NCBI GenBank assembly: GCA_004194705.1
Contig: SADC01001330.1
Location: forward strand, 992,001-1,056,000
Direction: 5' to 3'
Length of the DNA: 64,000 bases
DNA from: Ditylenchus dipsaci
Taxonomy: Eukaryota > Nematoda > Chromadorea > Rhabditida > Anguinidae
Shown here: in pieces, positions 21,882 to 32,703 of the stretch
Position numbering within the stretch: position 1 is the first letter of the stretch
Layout: each line of letters begins with the position of its first letter
Made by a program: the position numbers and the translations under genes
The notes under the pieces: model-generated
What the model saw: the letters and a program-made list of their open reading frames with translations, nothing else
Told to the model about the DNA's origin: nothing
Databases searched by the model: none

Positions 21882-22211
21882 CGTGAAATCAATTTCAGCC
21901 AATTCGAATTGCGGCAAAATCAAATTGCGGCAAATCATATTGCGACAATTTAAATTGCAGTAATCAAATTTGAAACTTTCAAGTAATGCTTAATCTGCCA
22001 CCACTATGTGGTCTCAATAAGCTGCCGTCTAAACAGGCTTGTTTGTGAGATGAGATTTTGCTAGAAACCAAAAAATTGACTAGCTGTACAAAAATCAGCA
22101 AACAATCAAATAGTATATAGTATAGTACAGTATTCGTTTTCCATAGCTGAAAGAAGCAAAGAAGTAAAGTCAGGCCAGGAGGAAAGCGAAAAAATGATAT
22201 ACAAATATTTA

Positions 22212-22951
22212 CGGCTGGAGTTTAGAATGTGACCTTTTTCTAAAAATGGTCAAAATCAGTTTTTTTAGTTGTGTAACATTGTAAAAAATGCTCAGCATTC
22301 ATTTTTATTGTTGGGAAAGCCAATTTTTCAAAAAAAAAAATTTTTGTCGAAAATTGTCAAAAAACGTTATATGCTCCTTAAATACCTGTTTTTCTTGTAT
22401 AAAAATGTCACAAAAAAAAATTTATTTCAACATTCCTTAAGCAAACTGTTAAATCACTCAATTATTGCCAAAACAAAAATAAAGGGGGCTAAAAAGGGGG
22501 CTGCGGTTCCCCCCCCCATATCGAAATTTTCCCAAAAACAGGTTTTAACCATTTCTAAGCAATTCTTACACGTTAAAACCGATAAAAACGTTGTTTCCGA
22601 CCACATAAAAATACAGAAAAGGTTTTTTTTCAATCAGACATTTTGACTTTTTCACATTTTTTACCTGCCTGCCTTCGGCAGGCACCCTAATTCAATAGGA
22701 AGCCCCTTTGGGGGTACATTGTTCGGGCCAAGGGCTGACCCTTTATACACACCTGCCTGCCTTCGGCAGGCACCCTTCACCAACAATGATGGTATAACGT
22801 TTTTTGACAATTTTCGACAAAAATTTTTTTTTTTGAAAAATTGGCTTTCCCAACAATAAAAATGAATGCTGAGCATTTTTTACAATGTTACACAACTAAA
22901 AAACTGATTTTGACCATTTTTAGAAAAAGGTCACATTCTAAACTTTAGCCA
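22212..22951. mobile_element. Level-4 foldback with CTGCCTGCCTTCGGCAGG core
   Basis: Arms 22212-22400 and 22785-22951 are inverted (for example GTTGTGTAACATTGTAAAAA near 22271 against its inverse near 22890). The centre holds two CTGCCTGCCTTCGGCAGGCA hairpins and the CCTAATTCAATAGGAAGCCC segment, also found in the centre of the element at 6058-6894. Confidence 0.75.
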
Positions 22952-23699
22952 TATTTACTCACAAAGTGAACGAAAATACCTAACGTATAAATAACGATCA
23001 ATCCAAATAGCAGCCCAATGTGACCCTCCCACTTTTGCCGCAATTTGATTTTGCCGCAATTTGAATTGTCGCAATTTGATTTTGCCGCAATTTGAATTGT
23101 CGCAATTTGATTTTGCCGCAATTTGAATTATCGCAATTTGATTTTGCCGCAATTTCATTTTGCCGCAATTTGATTTGTCGCAATTTGAATTGTCGCAATC
23201 TGATTTGCCGCAATCTGATTTTGCCGCAATTTGATTTGTCGCAATGTGATTTGCCGCATCTTACTCCTGCCCGCAAGGATGCCGATTTTGCCGATCGTTT
23301 TTTAAAATCCGGAAACTTTTTCTTCTAAAAAAACTTTTTCTAAACCCCTGTCCTTAAATGGAGGGTTTGCTTTTTTAGAAGAAAAAGTTTTCAGATTTTG
23401 AAAAACGATCGGCAAAATCGACATCCTTGCGATAATTGCGACCAGACTGTCAAAACAGAATTTAAAAAAGCTTCGAAAATCGAGCTAAAAAAGTGTCGGA
23501 TCCAGCTGAGGAACGAACTTTTGGGGGTGTCCTTAAATCGAGAGTCGACTGTATAGATGACCTTATACTGCTTTTAAAAACTAGACAGAAAACATAAAAA
23601 ATCTAGACGAGAACGAATGTAAAAATTTATCGAGAAAGAAAAGAACCGCTGGTTTGCGCCTTTTCTCCCCATCGGGCACGATCATGCCCTTTAAGGCGC

Positions 23700-24060
23700 A
23701 TACACTATGAGGAGGCTGTTTGCGGATGCTAAAACAGACTACTCACTAAGAATCCACGAAACAGAATCCTCGCTTTTTTACTATTTTCCCAAAATTATTT
23801 AATTGGTGTTGCTTTTTTAAATGCGGGGGCTTAGATCCAAAGGGCTCAAATGCGTGTTAACGCGCTAAACGGTCAGCGCTAAACGGTCACAAATTAAATT
23901 TTTTAAGAATTTTTAAATTAAATTTTGTCCCAATGCGCGTGTTCAGAAAATTGTAGCAGTCGAACCGTGTTAACAAATGCTTCATTTTTTATGCCATATC
24001 ATACAGAGACTGTGTTGTTTTGCTTGAGTTTTTCTTATTTTCCACCCTCATAATTTTTTG
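23700..24060. other. H3 upstream region, unit 2
   Basis: Contains a Harbinger-type repeat fragment GAGGAGGCTGTTTGCGGATG (about 23710), then a segment (CCAATGCGCGTGTTCAGAAA onward, from about 23930) shared with 45310-45600 in unit 3. In unit 3 this upstream segment is now separated from H3 by several kilobases of insertions. Confidence 0.6.
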
Positions 24061-24122
24061 CTTCCAGTTGACTTCGTTTATTCTGCAATAGCAAACCCAA
24101 GCACCCTTCTTCGCTACAAAAT

Positions 24123-24853
24123 ATGGCTCGCACTAAGCAAACAGCGCACAAGACCGTTGGTGGAAAACTCCCTCGAAGCAGACTGCTCACAAGACTGTCG
24201 CTGGAAAGGCTCCTCGCAAAGCTCTCGCTACCAAACATGCGCCTGGATCTTCGGCTGCTGGTGGACTCAAGAGACCTCATCGCTATCGTCCGGGAACCGT
24301 TGCGCTTCGTGAGATTCGCCGCTACCAAAAGTCGACCGATCTGCTGATCCGCAAGCTACCCTTCCAGCGTTTGGTCCGCGAAATCGCTCAGGAGTACAAG
24401 ACGGAGCTTCGATTCCAGTAAGTAATTTTTAGGTCGGAAAATTGGGCGCTGGTATCGAATGCTCCACCACAACCCCCCCCCCCACCCCAAACATTATTTC
24501 TTCTAGAATCTAAGTAAAGACCACCTAAATATAAGTCCCAGACCCCAGAAAGAGTGCTTACCCCCAAGCCTAATGGCCAGGTCGGAACTTGTTGTTTGAA
24601 GGGTTAGTGACCGCGGTTTTCGAAAGGTCAGATTTGGGTGTGGGGGGATTATTCGCCACTAGCGTCGAAAATTGATTCACGTAAACCATTATTTTTGTTC
24701 AGGTCTTCTGCAGTGGTGGCAATCCAAGAGGCGGCTGAAGCTTATCTCACTGGCCTGTTCGAAGACACGAATCTCTGCGCCATTCATGCTAAGCGTGTCA
24801 CGATCATGCCGAAGGACATTGTGCTGGCTCGTCGGATTCGTGGAGAAAAGTGA
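24123..24853 (+). pseudogene. Histone H3 variant, unit 2, one-base frameshift
   Basis: Nearly identical to the unit-3 gene, with exons 24123-24417 and 24703-24853. A run of A is one base shorter (GGAAAACTCC instead of GGAAAAACTCC) at tail codon 14-15, giving a frameshift early in the first tail block. Everything downstream, including the core and exon 2, is intact in the shifted frame. A single homopolymer difference could be an assembly error, so the status is uncertain. AATAAA is at 24949-24954. Confidence 0.8.
24445..24666. mobile_element. hAT-type MITE in H3 intron, unit 2
   Basis: Ends GGCGCTGGTATCGAATGCTC and inverted GACGCTAGTGGCGAATAATC, with duplication of GAAAATTG on both sides. 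The unit-1 H3 intron lacks it, so the insertion occurred after unit 1 separated and before units 2 and 3 did. Confidence 0.8.
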
Positions 24854-24979
24854 AGTTCGTCGTTAGTCGTTACTATCATCTTTGTTCTGTACACCAAAAG
24901 TCCTTCTAAGGGCTATCATTTTGTCCTTGTTTTGTGTTTCGTCGTTGCAATAAAGTTTCCTCATTGATATTTGGCGGAC

Positions 24980-26090
24980 ACGGACGTTTCCCTGTAAAAC
25001 CGTCTCCCTGTAGGGGATGGTTTCTTGTGCACCAAATCCTCGGTCACCCAATATCACCCTAAACCACCCCATATCATCCTAAGCCACTTAAAACTTACTC
25101 ACGTTACCCTAAATGTCTTAAACCCGCATTGGACAGCCTTAAACAGCCCCAAGCCAGGAAAACCGCTTAAATTAGCTTAAACAACTCTAAACCAGTTGGT
25201 TTTCGTGAAATCCATGCTTTCAGGTACCATCTTTGAATGTTAGGTAGCGTCTAGGTAGTTTAGGTATCATCCACGTGATTCGAGTATTTTCCAGCTGGCT
25301 CGCATACTAACCACTGCTTTGTGTACTATTTATGTAGTTTGGGAACCATCTAGGTGGTTCGGGTATTTGCCAGCTGGTTAGGGTACTATCCATTGCTTTG
25401 GGATAGAGCTCTGCATCAGGATTTTCTTAAAATGTATTTTAACCCACTTTTCCAAAATAATTCTAACTGTTTTTTTAGATCTGTATGCTGCTATTTATTT
25501 CTTCATGCAATGGCTCTTTCACTTTTTGTATTTTTATCTAAAACATTTTGCCTGAGACCTTGAATACCGAAATTCGCCATTCCGTTACTAAAAATACCGA
25601 TGTCTGTATTCAAAACTTATTAGATAAAAATACAAAAAGTGAAATAGCCATTTGATAGAGTGGTGGTTCGGATTCCATCCAGGCGTTTTAGGTACGCAAA
25701 CTACATCTACCTCAATCTCTTTAAATGTGGAGTGTGCTGGTCTTGGCCGCGCGGCGCCAACCCTTGAGCGTTTACAAAAATCTGTGCATAAAATAATCCT
25801 GCTTACCGGTCTTGGGGTAACATGACGCTCAAATGTTGGATAGCCTATCTGATGCCTTTAAACCCATTTTAAAAACAAAATATAAAAAACACGGCTTTGA
25901 GTCTGAAAAGTAAAAAATAATTGAAATTAAGGCCTAATTGTGTAACACAACTGAGGGGCGATAGATGTGAGTGATATAAGTTCAATGATTACGTTGAAAC
26001 GTAAAGTAAGAAGCGTAGAATTACAATAAATTCAAATCTCGTTCTCTTTTACGTGAAGCTATTCCTTACAGGGTAACGGCTTATGGCTCT
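24980..26090. repeat. H3 3' flank with degenerate TAGGTAGTTTGGGTA-type repeats
   Basis: The span 25040-25400 carries loosely repeated phrases such as CACCCTAAACCACC and GGTACCATCTAGGTAG, shared with 54060-54430 in unit 3. An inverted pair ACTTTTTGTATTTTTATCTA / TAGATAAAAATACAAAAAGT flanks 25520-25650. No gene is seen. Confidence 0.55.
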
Positions 26091-26096
26091 ATCTCA

Positions 26097-26480
26097 GTGT
26101 AAGTATAAGTGTAAATGTAAATGTAAGTGTAAATGTAAGGTGTCTTCACAATACCGAAAACATTTACACTTACACTTACGTTTAACACTCACGCCTTAAC
26201 AATACGAATGTAAATGAAAATTATTGACCTATCCTCACTTTTAATTTTTAAAGTCAGTTTTTTTTACCCAACTACCAATTTTTTAAGCTTTTATAACTAG
26301 CATTGAACTCCTCGCGATCAATAAAGCACTTTTAGTATTCTCTGAAAATACTTGAATTCAATTTTCATTTACATTTACATTCGTATTGTGAAGGGGTAAG
26401 TGTGAGTGTAAATGTAAATGTAAGTGTAAATGTAAGGGGTGTTCAAAAACATTTACACTTACAATTGCACTTACAATTGT
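26097..26480. repeat. Simple-repeat foldback, AAATGTAAGTGT
   Basis: Units of AAATGTAAGTGT occur in direct orientation (26100-26145 and 26400-26440) and inverted (26160-26200 and 26450-26475). The layout is a nested palindrome. It is absent from unit 3 at the equivalent place, so it is an insertion specific to unit 2. Confidence 0.65.
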
Positions 26481-26942
26481 GATAAGGCCTTCACAGCGAA
26501 ACGGTTTACAGGGAAACGTCTTAACAGGGAAAGGGTTTTACAGAGAAACGTCGCGTACCCTTATTTGGCTACTGTGTTCCATAATCGAAAGTGAGAGGTC
26601 TATTCTATTTACGGGATTAATTCCTGACATATTCTGTGTATATTCACGGTCTCGTGCTCTATAGTTGAAATTTGATCGAGAGTGAATATCATTGCATTCC
26701 GTATGCCTTGTCTTAGTATACTTGTGATCAAAATGTAACCTGAAAGAAAATGCCCTTTTCGTTGCAGTAGCTTTTGAGCTGTTGACGTCGGAAGTGAGGG
26801 GTGTATTCCACTTGGTTGACTGCTGGAACTTTCGAGCCATAGTTTTTGATTTCCTCAATATGATTAATTTCGTAGTTAGACACTCCAATGGAATGAATTC
26901 GGTTAACTGAAAAGTGAAACGGTTGTGAAGTGTTTACACATA

Positions 26943-27080
26943 CCGTATCTTCTCTAATAATGAACCCCCTTCGATTTTTTGACTAGGATTTCAGAGTTAG
27001 GGCCATTTTTGATTTAAAATTTCAACATTTTCGAAGGGTTGAAAAATAATGAACTCGGTGCGTTAATAGAGAAAATACGG
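26943..27080. mobile_element. pogo-type MITE in AKR intron 3, unit 2
   Basis: Left end CCGTATCTTCTCTAATAATG, inverted right end CCGTATTTTCTCTATTAACG, TA on both sides. The orthologous copy is 54891-55024 in unit 3, so it predates that duplication. The next intron carries the left half of another copy at 27246-27410. Confidence 0.8.
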
Positions 27081-27607
27081 TATTTTTTAAGTTTAATAAC
27101 TAACTGGGAATTTTTTCTAGAGCCAACCAAGCGTCTTTTCTGTTGACGGAATTTTGTGGATCCTCCGGTTCACGATCGCTCGATTTAGGGTAGTGGATTA
27201 GAACCAAGTCCAAGTAGCTGAAATGGATTCTTGAGTTGTTGTATACCGTATTTCCTCTACTAGGAGGACATGCTCTAATAAGCGGACACCCTCGACTTTG
27301 AGCACTTATATCTCAGCCTAGAGTAAATATTCTGCAAATCTGTTTTCTCGAGTTTTTTTTAACTCGTACGAGCTCTACTATTCCACTTTTTCGATTTTGG
27401 ATTTTCAACTGAAAATTGAAAGATCGGCTACCCTCCTTTTCCTTGCCCGCTTCTGGGTATCCCATTCTGGGTACCCACCTCCTGGCTACCTTCATCCTGT
27501 CTACTTTCTTACTGGATACCCTCTTACCTGCTATTTTTCAGAAGCAAGTTTAAAGCCCGAAGAACTTTGCAAAAATTAGTAGAAAATCGGGCATGAACAA
27601 AAAAATT

Positions 27608-28530
27608 AGGCTTGGCACCGGAACGGGAATTCTGCGAGAATCACGGTCCCGGGAATTTTGAAAATCCCGGTCCCGTTTCCCGTTTTACCAAAGTTCAAAA
27701 TTCCGTTACCCGTTTAGCATTTTTAAAAATCCCGGAAAAATCCCGGGATCAAGCAATTGCGTATAGTCTTGAAGTGAGAAGATTTTCGCTCTATACGATA
27801 AGTCGGTGTTTTTTTGCCTTGGTCCCCCTTGTTTTTTTTATATCGTCCCCCTGTTTGTTTTCAGTATTTTATGCCACCTTTGTTTTATTAATTTCTTAGG
27901 CATACTTATTTCAGCTCTATTGTTTACAGAGAAATGCCGCTTAAGAAAATTATTGATCCACGATTTATGTTTAGGTTATTGAATGAAAAAATGTTGCATG
28001 GAAATTGAAGCTCAAAAATGTCCAACAATATTATTAAAAATCAGAACATATCTGGGGGACCACGGCAAAAAACGCCGACTTATCGTTAGTTTTTTGTTTT
28101 TTATCCGTTTATCGCCATCGGCCACAATATCCCCGGGCCACAATATCCCCGCAGTCACAATATCCCCGGGCAAATTTGAATCAAATTTAAAATTTATTTT
28201 CAGCGTCCAGGTCCACATCCAGAACCTGAAATTTCGAATTAAGCCAGCAAGTAAATAAAGACTATTGTTTCCTATATAGCATCATGTCCTGAGTAAAGTT
28301 TGATAATACCAAAATTATAAAAAATTCAGCTACCGAAACCGCAGTACCGTAGTTTTCACCGTATATTTTCTTAAAAGTCATCATTATACTCTAGAAGGCC
28401 AACGATTCGCCCTGTATTTTCTAAAAATATATATAGCTATATAGTCTTTAAAAATATACTTCTCAATTCCCTTTTCAAAAATTTTAAAATTCCGTCCCGA
28501 TTTCCCGTTTTCACTCCAAATGCCAAGCCT
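27608..28530. mobile_element. Foldback element, AGGCTTGGCA ends
   Basis: Starts AGGCTTGGCACCGGAACGGG and ends with the inverse AGGCTTGGCATTTGGAGTG. Arms contain CCCGGGATTTT and CCCGTTTCCCG motifs. The middle has three CACAATATCCCCGG units and a GTTTTTTGCCGTGG-type inner palindrome, suggesting a further nested insertion. No duplication was confirmed. Confidence 0.65.
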
Positions 28531-28599
28531 AAAAAAATCCACCAAAATCCAGTACAAATTAACCATCTCCAATAGGGGCAACAGGCGCCTATCGGCGCC

Positions 28600-29226
28600 A
28601 CTATCATATTGTGAATATCATATTATAAATAATAATCGATCACATATGCTTACCTGGATACACATAAATTTTAGGGTTCCGGAAAGATATACTGCATAAG
28701 TTCACAAAAATTGGCAGAAAATAAGTCTTGAACACGAAAATCCACCAAGAATCCAGGCTAAAATCCACCATCTCCGATTTGGAGGGACTTGAAAACTTTT
28801 TTGGAGCTACTTAATTTTCAGGTTTTGTGCTTAAAAGATAGCTGAAATATTGAATTTCAGGGTTCCGAAAAGATATCCGGAATAAGTTCACAAAAATTGA
28901 CAGAAAATTTGGCTTGAATACAAAGTGGCCAGCCATCCACCCACCCACACATGCCAAATACTATACAGAGATAAGGCCTATTTTCAGACCGACATTTACG
29001 GATTCAACATGTAACACAGAATTTAAGACCCGAAATTTGTGTACATAACACTCTTAGCCTAAAATTAGTGGCGTAATATTTCAAGTCCGATAAATGTGGA
29101 CAAAGTATTCACTGCTCGAAATTTGACAGATGCTCGATATGCTGATGATTACCTCAGGGATCGGAACCCTAGTTTTTGAAAGGATTTCTACTTTTTTCGG
29201 AACCCCAAATCTTTTTATTTTATTTT
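28600..29226. other. Spacer with two copies of a GGGTTCCGAAAAGATAT segment
   Basis: A segment of about 70 bases starting GGTTCCGGAAAGATAT (28675) recurs at 28860 (GGTTCCGAAAAGATATCC). No coding exon or RNA gene recognised. Confidence 0.45.
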
Positions 29227-30471
29227 GAGCAGGAGCAACCTGTGTTAAATCCAGTGTTAAATCCTAAACCCTGAGTTCAGTAAACTCAAGGTCGTTTTTC
29301 TCGATTTTTGTAGGAAAAATGGGTCTGAATTTTTTTTCCTACCCTCTAAGGGAAAAAAAACCTAAAAAAACCTGAAGTCAAGATTTTGCGCTGAACAAAA
29401 CGTACTTTTCAGAATTTCGATATCTTTTTTTCAAGATGAGATATAGCTGTTTTTAGGACGAAAATCACCTTGAGTTTACCTTGACTTTGACCCTGCTAAA
29501 CTCAAGGTGATTTTCGGCCTAAAAACAGCTATATGTCATCTTGAAAAAAAAATATCGAAATTCTGAAAAGTACGTTTTGTTCAGCGCTAAATGTTCAGCG
29601 CTGGGGAAAAAATGGGTAAAACGGAATTTTGCAGCAAATTCTCGTAATTTTGCAGCTAATTCTCGTAATTTTGCAGCAAATTTATGTTTTTCCTTTTTTC
29701 TATCAAAATTTTTTAACTTTTTTTTAAAGGTAATAACACCATCGTGTAGCCCTACTTTTTTAGTTTCTAGTGACGTGTCATTTATTGCACTATCTTTACA
29801 AAAAGTAGAGCAAAAAGTAAAAGTATGGAGCAAATAAAAAAATATTTTGGTTCATACTTTCATTTTTTGCTCTACTTTTTTCAGAGATGGTGCAATAAAT
29901 GACACGTCACTAGAAACTAGAATCGTAAGGCTACATGAGGTGTTATTACCTTTGAAAAAAGTTAAGAAATTTTAAGAAAAAAAATTAAAACAAAATTAGT
30001 TGCAAAATTACGAGAATTAGCTGCAAAATTACGAGAATTTGCTGCAAAATTCCGTTTTAGCCGAAAAAAATTCAGACCTTTCTTTCTACAAAAAATCGAG
30101 AAAAACGACCTTGAGTTTACTAAACTCAAGGTTTACCTTGAGTTTGACCTTGAGCTTGAGTTTTGAAAACACTGGTCAAATCACATTGTGCCACCGCAAA
30201 TTGTGCCAAATTCAAATTGTGCCTCCGCAAATTGTGCCGCGATTTTGATACATTTCACTGCGAAAATTATCGAATTTTATTATTTTATTTTTATTCTGAT
30301 ACAGTTTGATTTTAGCACAATTTGCGGTGGCACAATTTGAGTTTGGCACAATTCAAATTGGGCACAGTGTAATTTGGCACAATTTGGGGTCGCCCAATTT
30401 CAATTGGCACAATTTGAATTTGGCACAGTTTGCAGTGGCACAATGTGATTTGACACAGGCTGCTCCTGCCC
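29227..30471. mobile_element. hAT-like foldback, GGGCAGGAGCAGCC family
   Basis: The left end GAGCAGGAGCAACCTGTGT and inverted right end GGGCAGGAGCAGCCTGTGTC are flanked by the 8-bp duplication TTTATTTT (29219-29226 and 30472-30479). The whole 1245 bp is a multi-layer palindrome centred near 29850. The right arm carries tandem GGCACAATTTGAATT units (30175-30450). No transposase is visible. Confidence 0.85.
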
Positions 30472-30479
30472 TTTATTTT

Positions 30480-31568
30480 AAAAGTTCTAGTCTAAATTTT
30501 TTTTTTTTTTTCGCTTCAAAATGTTAATAAGCACTGAATGAAAGACCTTTTTTCATAAGTAGTCGAAATACACTTTCTCTGTGAATTTTCATCCCCATCC
30601 CTGGATACCACCATCTTCAGGATGCTCTATTAGGTTCACATCATCAACCAACCCAACAATTGCGCTTTGCGTCTTACTTGTGTTATATGTCTATATCTTT
30701 TAGGAGAGGCTATCAGAACAACCATCAACAGCGATGATTGTTAGAAAAAAGGATATTTGAATATGCTGAAACATTGATATTAAAAAACAATATCACCGTT
30801 CATATTATAGTTAGCTGACCAGACCTTTTTTTGGCTACAGAAGGCAATCAAACACGAGTCCGCTTGGTGTCTGGATTATTAACAATGATGATGGGGTATT
30901 ATTTCAGCAAAAGACCTCTATCCCCTTTTCTCTTCCAGATAACAAACGATTGTTTCCTTCGGCATTCAAAATGTTACCGGTTTCTCGTTTCAGCTGAAAT
31001 ACGACAGGTCTTATAACTCACATCTGCGCTGACAGCGAAACCATCATACCCTTTTTGCCGCAGTAATCGAATTGAGCACTACTTTTTCCGCACATTTTCT
31101 ATATCCATCAATTATTCAGGTAGGTTTTCGTTTGTATGGCTCGTTCAGCACTCCGGATTGATAATACTCCTGCTCGAATGTATTCATGGAGTGAAAGATG
31201 AATCATTTTATTATAAGGGATCACCCATTACGCTAAAAATTTCTCTGAAATTGCACCTATGCCAAAAAAGGTGACCAAAGTAAAAAGTGGGTCGGATAAC
31301 TGATAAAAACATTATTTGACAATATGAACTTGTTAACGTAAAAACCGAAAAAGAAGTGAAAGAGGAATTCTTTGACGTGAAGAAGATACTTGGACGGCAG
31401 TGTTGTAATGCGGCAGTATTAGGTCTTCACAATCTTCCCGTCGATCAAATTTTTAGGTAACCATAACCATACCTGCACGGGCGCCGGCGCCAGGCAAAAT
31501 TTCACCATGTTCGGGTGCGGGGGTTTTCGTTTTCGTGGGTTGAAAAATAATGAACCCGGGTGCGTTAA
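30480..31568 (+). other. Spacer with one possible exon
   Basis: After an acceptor-like GGCTACAG (ending 30840) an open frame 30842-30997 reads NTSPLGVWIINNDDGVLFQQ and continues to FPSAFKMLPVSRFS. It has no recognised family and no demonstrated partners. Around 31480-31560 begins the right part of a pogo-type MITE (CCCGGGTGCGTTAA). Confidence 0.3.
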
Positions 31569-31799
31569 AGGGGCATGCCCACGTTAATAAGAGGTGGTGC
31601 CCGGGAATTCAAAATTTTTTACTAATCATTGAACTTCTACGGGTTTTTCAACCTGTTTTCTAACAAAACCATACCTAAAATTAAATTCTAGGCCTTGTTT
31701 TGTTAGAAACCATGTTGAAAAATCCGTACACGAGTTCAGTGATTAGGAAAAAAATTTGAATTCCCGGGCACCACCTCTTATTAGCGTGGGTATGCCCCT
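31569..31799. mobile_element. TTAA-flanked MITE inside a pogo-type MITE
   Basis: Ends AGGGGCATGCCCACG and inverted AGGGGCATACCCACGC, with TTAA on both sides (31565-31568 and 31800-31803). Removing one TTAA and the element restores GGGTGCGTTAATAGAGAAAA, which is the normal right end of the pogo-type MITE seen at 55005-55024. This fixes the boundaries and the TTAA preference. Confidence 0.85.
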
Positions 31800-31829
31800 T
31801 TAATAGAGAAAATACGGTATGTCTATTTG

Positions 31830-32703
31830 TCCACAGAATCTTTATATCGCTAAAAATGAAATGATCCATGCTGTTCAACCTGAAATTGCTGAAATTTTGG
31901 GAGAGGGATGATTCACCGTCGCGGTATTTGCCATTGACAAATTTATATTCTGGTATATGATTTCATGCTGAACAATTTTGCAAATACAGATTTTGCGTGT
32001 CTCGACTCTAGACTTTCGAGTCATTTACTTGACAAAATGCCTTGGGAAAGTCAAAATCTTATGTTTGTTTTACCGAAATTTGAGTTCTTAGCTTAAAATA
32101 TTTTCTGGCTTAGGCATTTAGGCTTAGGCCAGGATAAACAAACGTATGTTAGGACATGCTTATAAATGCTTTTCGAACATATAAAGAAGAAACAAAAACA
32201 TGTTGAGTCGTCCTAACATACGCTGGCCTACCCTTGCCTAAAGCCTAGGCTTAATCCACATATGTGATCAAAGTTCAGTCAAAAATTCCCTGAAAAGACC
32301 ACCTACCTTGGAAGACTTTGAGTCAATTTTTTTTAAAAAGAGTTAGTTTTGTTGAATAGAAACTGATTGGAAATGTTTTTTTCACATATCGAACAGAAAA
32401 AAAACCAATTGAGAAGGTGTTTTTGGGTAACCTTTCGAAAATTAAGGGAGGGCCAACGACAAATAAGTTTCATGTAATTTTTTGCTTTCTATTTGACGTA
32501 AAATCTGGAAAAGTTGAACATCTGAATTTTAAGACCTATGTCTACTCTTTGATTTTATTATAAGATCAGCCATCTTCAGACTTTTTATAACATTCTGACA
32601 AATACCCAGTCGAAAGACAGCTACGAAATCTCCATACAAATCAGAACACTTCACCGATGACGAGTGATGACAGAAGATACAAACACAGACAAAAATTTAT
32701 TTA
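31830..32703. other. Spacer with a GTCCTAACATACGCTGGCC foldback
   Basis: Positions 32110-32251 form a hairpin with ends CTTAGGCTTAGGCCAGGAT and inverted TAGGCTTTAGGCAAGGG. The motif AACATACGCTGGCCTAC is dispersed, and parts also occur near 14805 and inside the MITEs at 2811 and 63848. No gene seen in the remainder. Confidence 0.5.

Larger units (their letters stand above)
20957..23272. mobile_element. Level-3 hAT-like element, GGGCAGGAG ends with minisatellite arms
   Basis: Both ends begin GGGCAGGAGTAAGATGCGGC in inverse orientation. The 8-bp duplication GCAAGGAT is at 20949-20956 and 23273-23280. Arms are tandem arrays of CAAATTGCGACAATT-type units (20980-21110, 21895-21965 and 23034-23260). 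No transposase is visible. Two further foldbacks are inserted inside. A sister family (GGGCAGGAGCAGCCTGTGTC) is at 29227-30471. Confidence 0.85.
20827..23551. mobile_element. Level-2 pogo/mariner-type element, CAGTCGACTCT ends
   Basis: Inverted ends CAGTCGACTCT(TG/CG)ATTTAAGGACA are bordered by TA. The arms continue through GGACACCCCCAAAAGTTCG. It is interrupted by the 2.3-kb element at 20957-23272. An apparent extra arm with a GAAAAAGTTTTCAGATTTTG palindrome lies at 23300-23400. Confidence 0.8.
20734..23690. mobile_element. Level-1 host of nested insertions: TTAA-flanked MITE
   Basis: The left end AGGGCATGCCCGTGCG and inverted right end AGGGCATGATCGTGCC are each bordered by TTAA (20730-20733 and 23691-23694). 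A clean 230-bp copy is at 46035-46264. TTAA target sites and short ends of this kind are typical of piggyBac-related elements. The TA insertion site of the level-2 element is intact in the clean copy (about 46170), confirming the nesting order. Confidence 0.8.
19593..27217 (-). pseudogene. Aldo-keto reductase, unit 2, exons 3-7
   Basis: Minus-strand exons: 27105-27217 (exon 3, [14 protein letters not shown]), 26740-26906 (exon 4, IGVSNYEI and [15 protein letters not shown]), 19938-20000 (exon 5), 19827-19853 (27-nt microexon, VEKHNTTPQ) and 19593-19778 (exon 7, [18 protein letters not shown]). All five have the same lengths as in unit 3 and no frameshift. Exons 1 and 2 are missing: homology to unit 3 stops about 27410, inside intron 2. 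Without the N-terminal barrel and catalytic Asp, Tyr and Lys, the copy cannot encode a working reductase, unless exons lie outside the homologous block. Intron 4 holds H3 copy 2 and the nested transposons. Confidence 0.8.
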
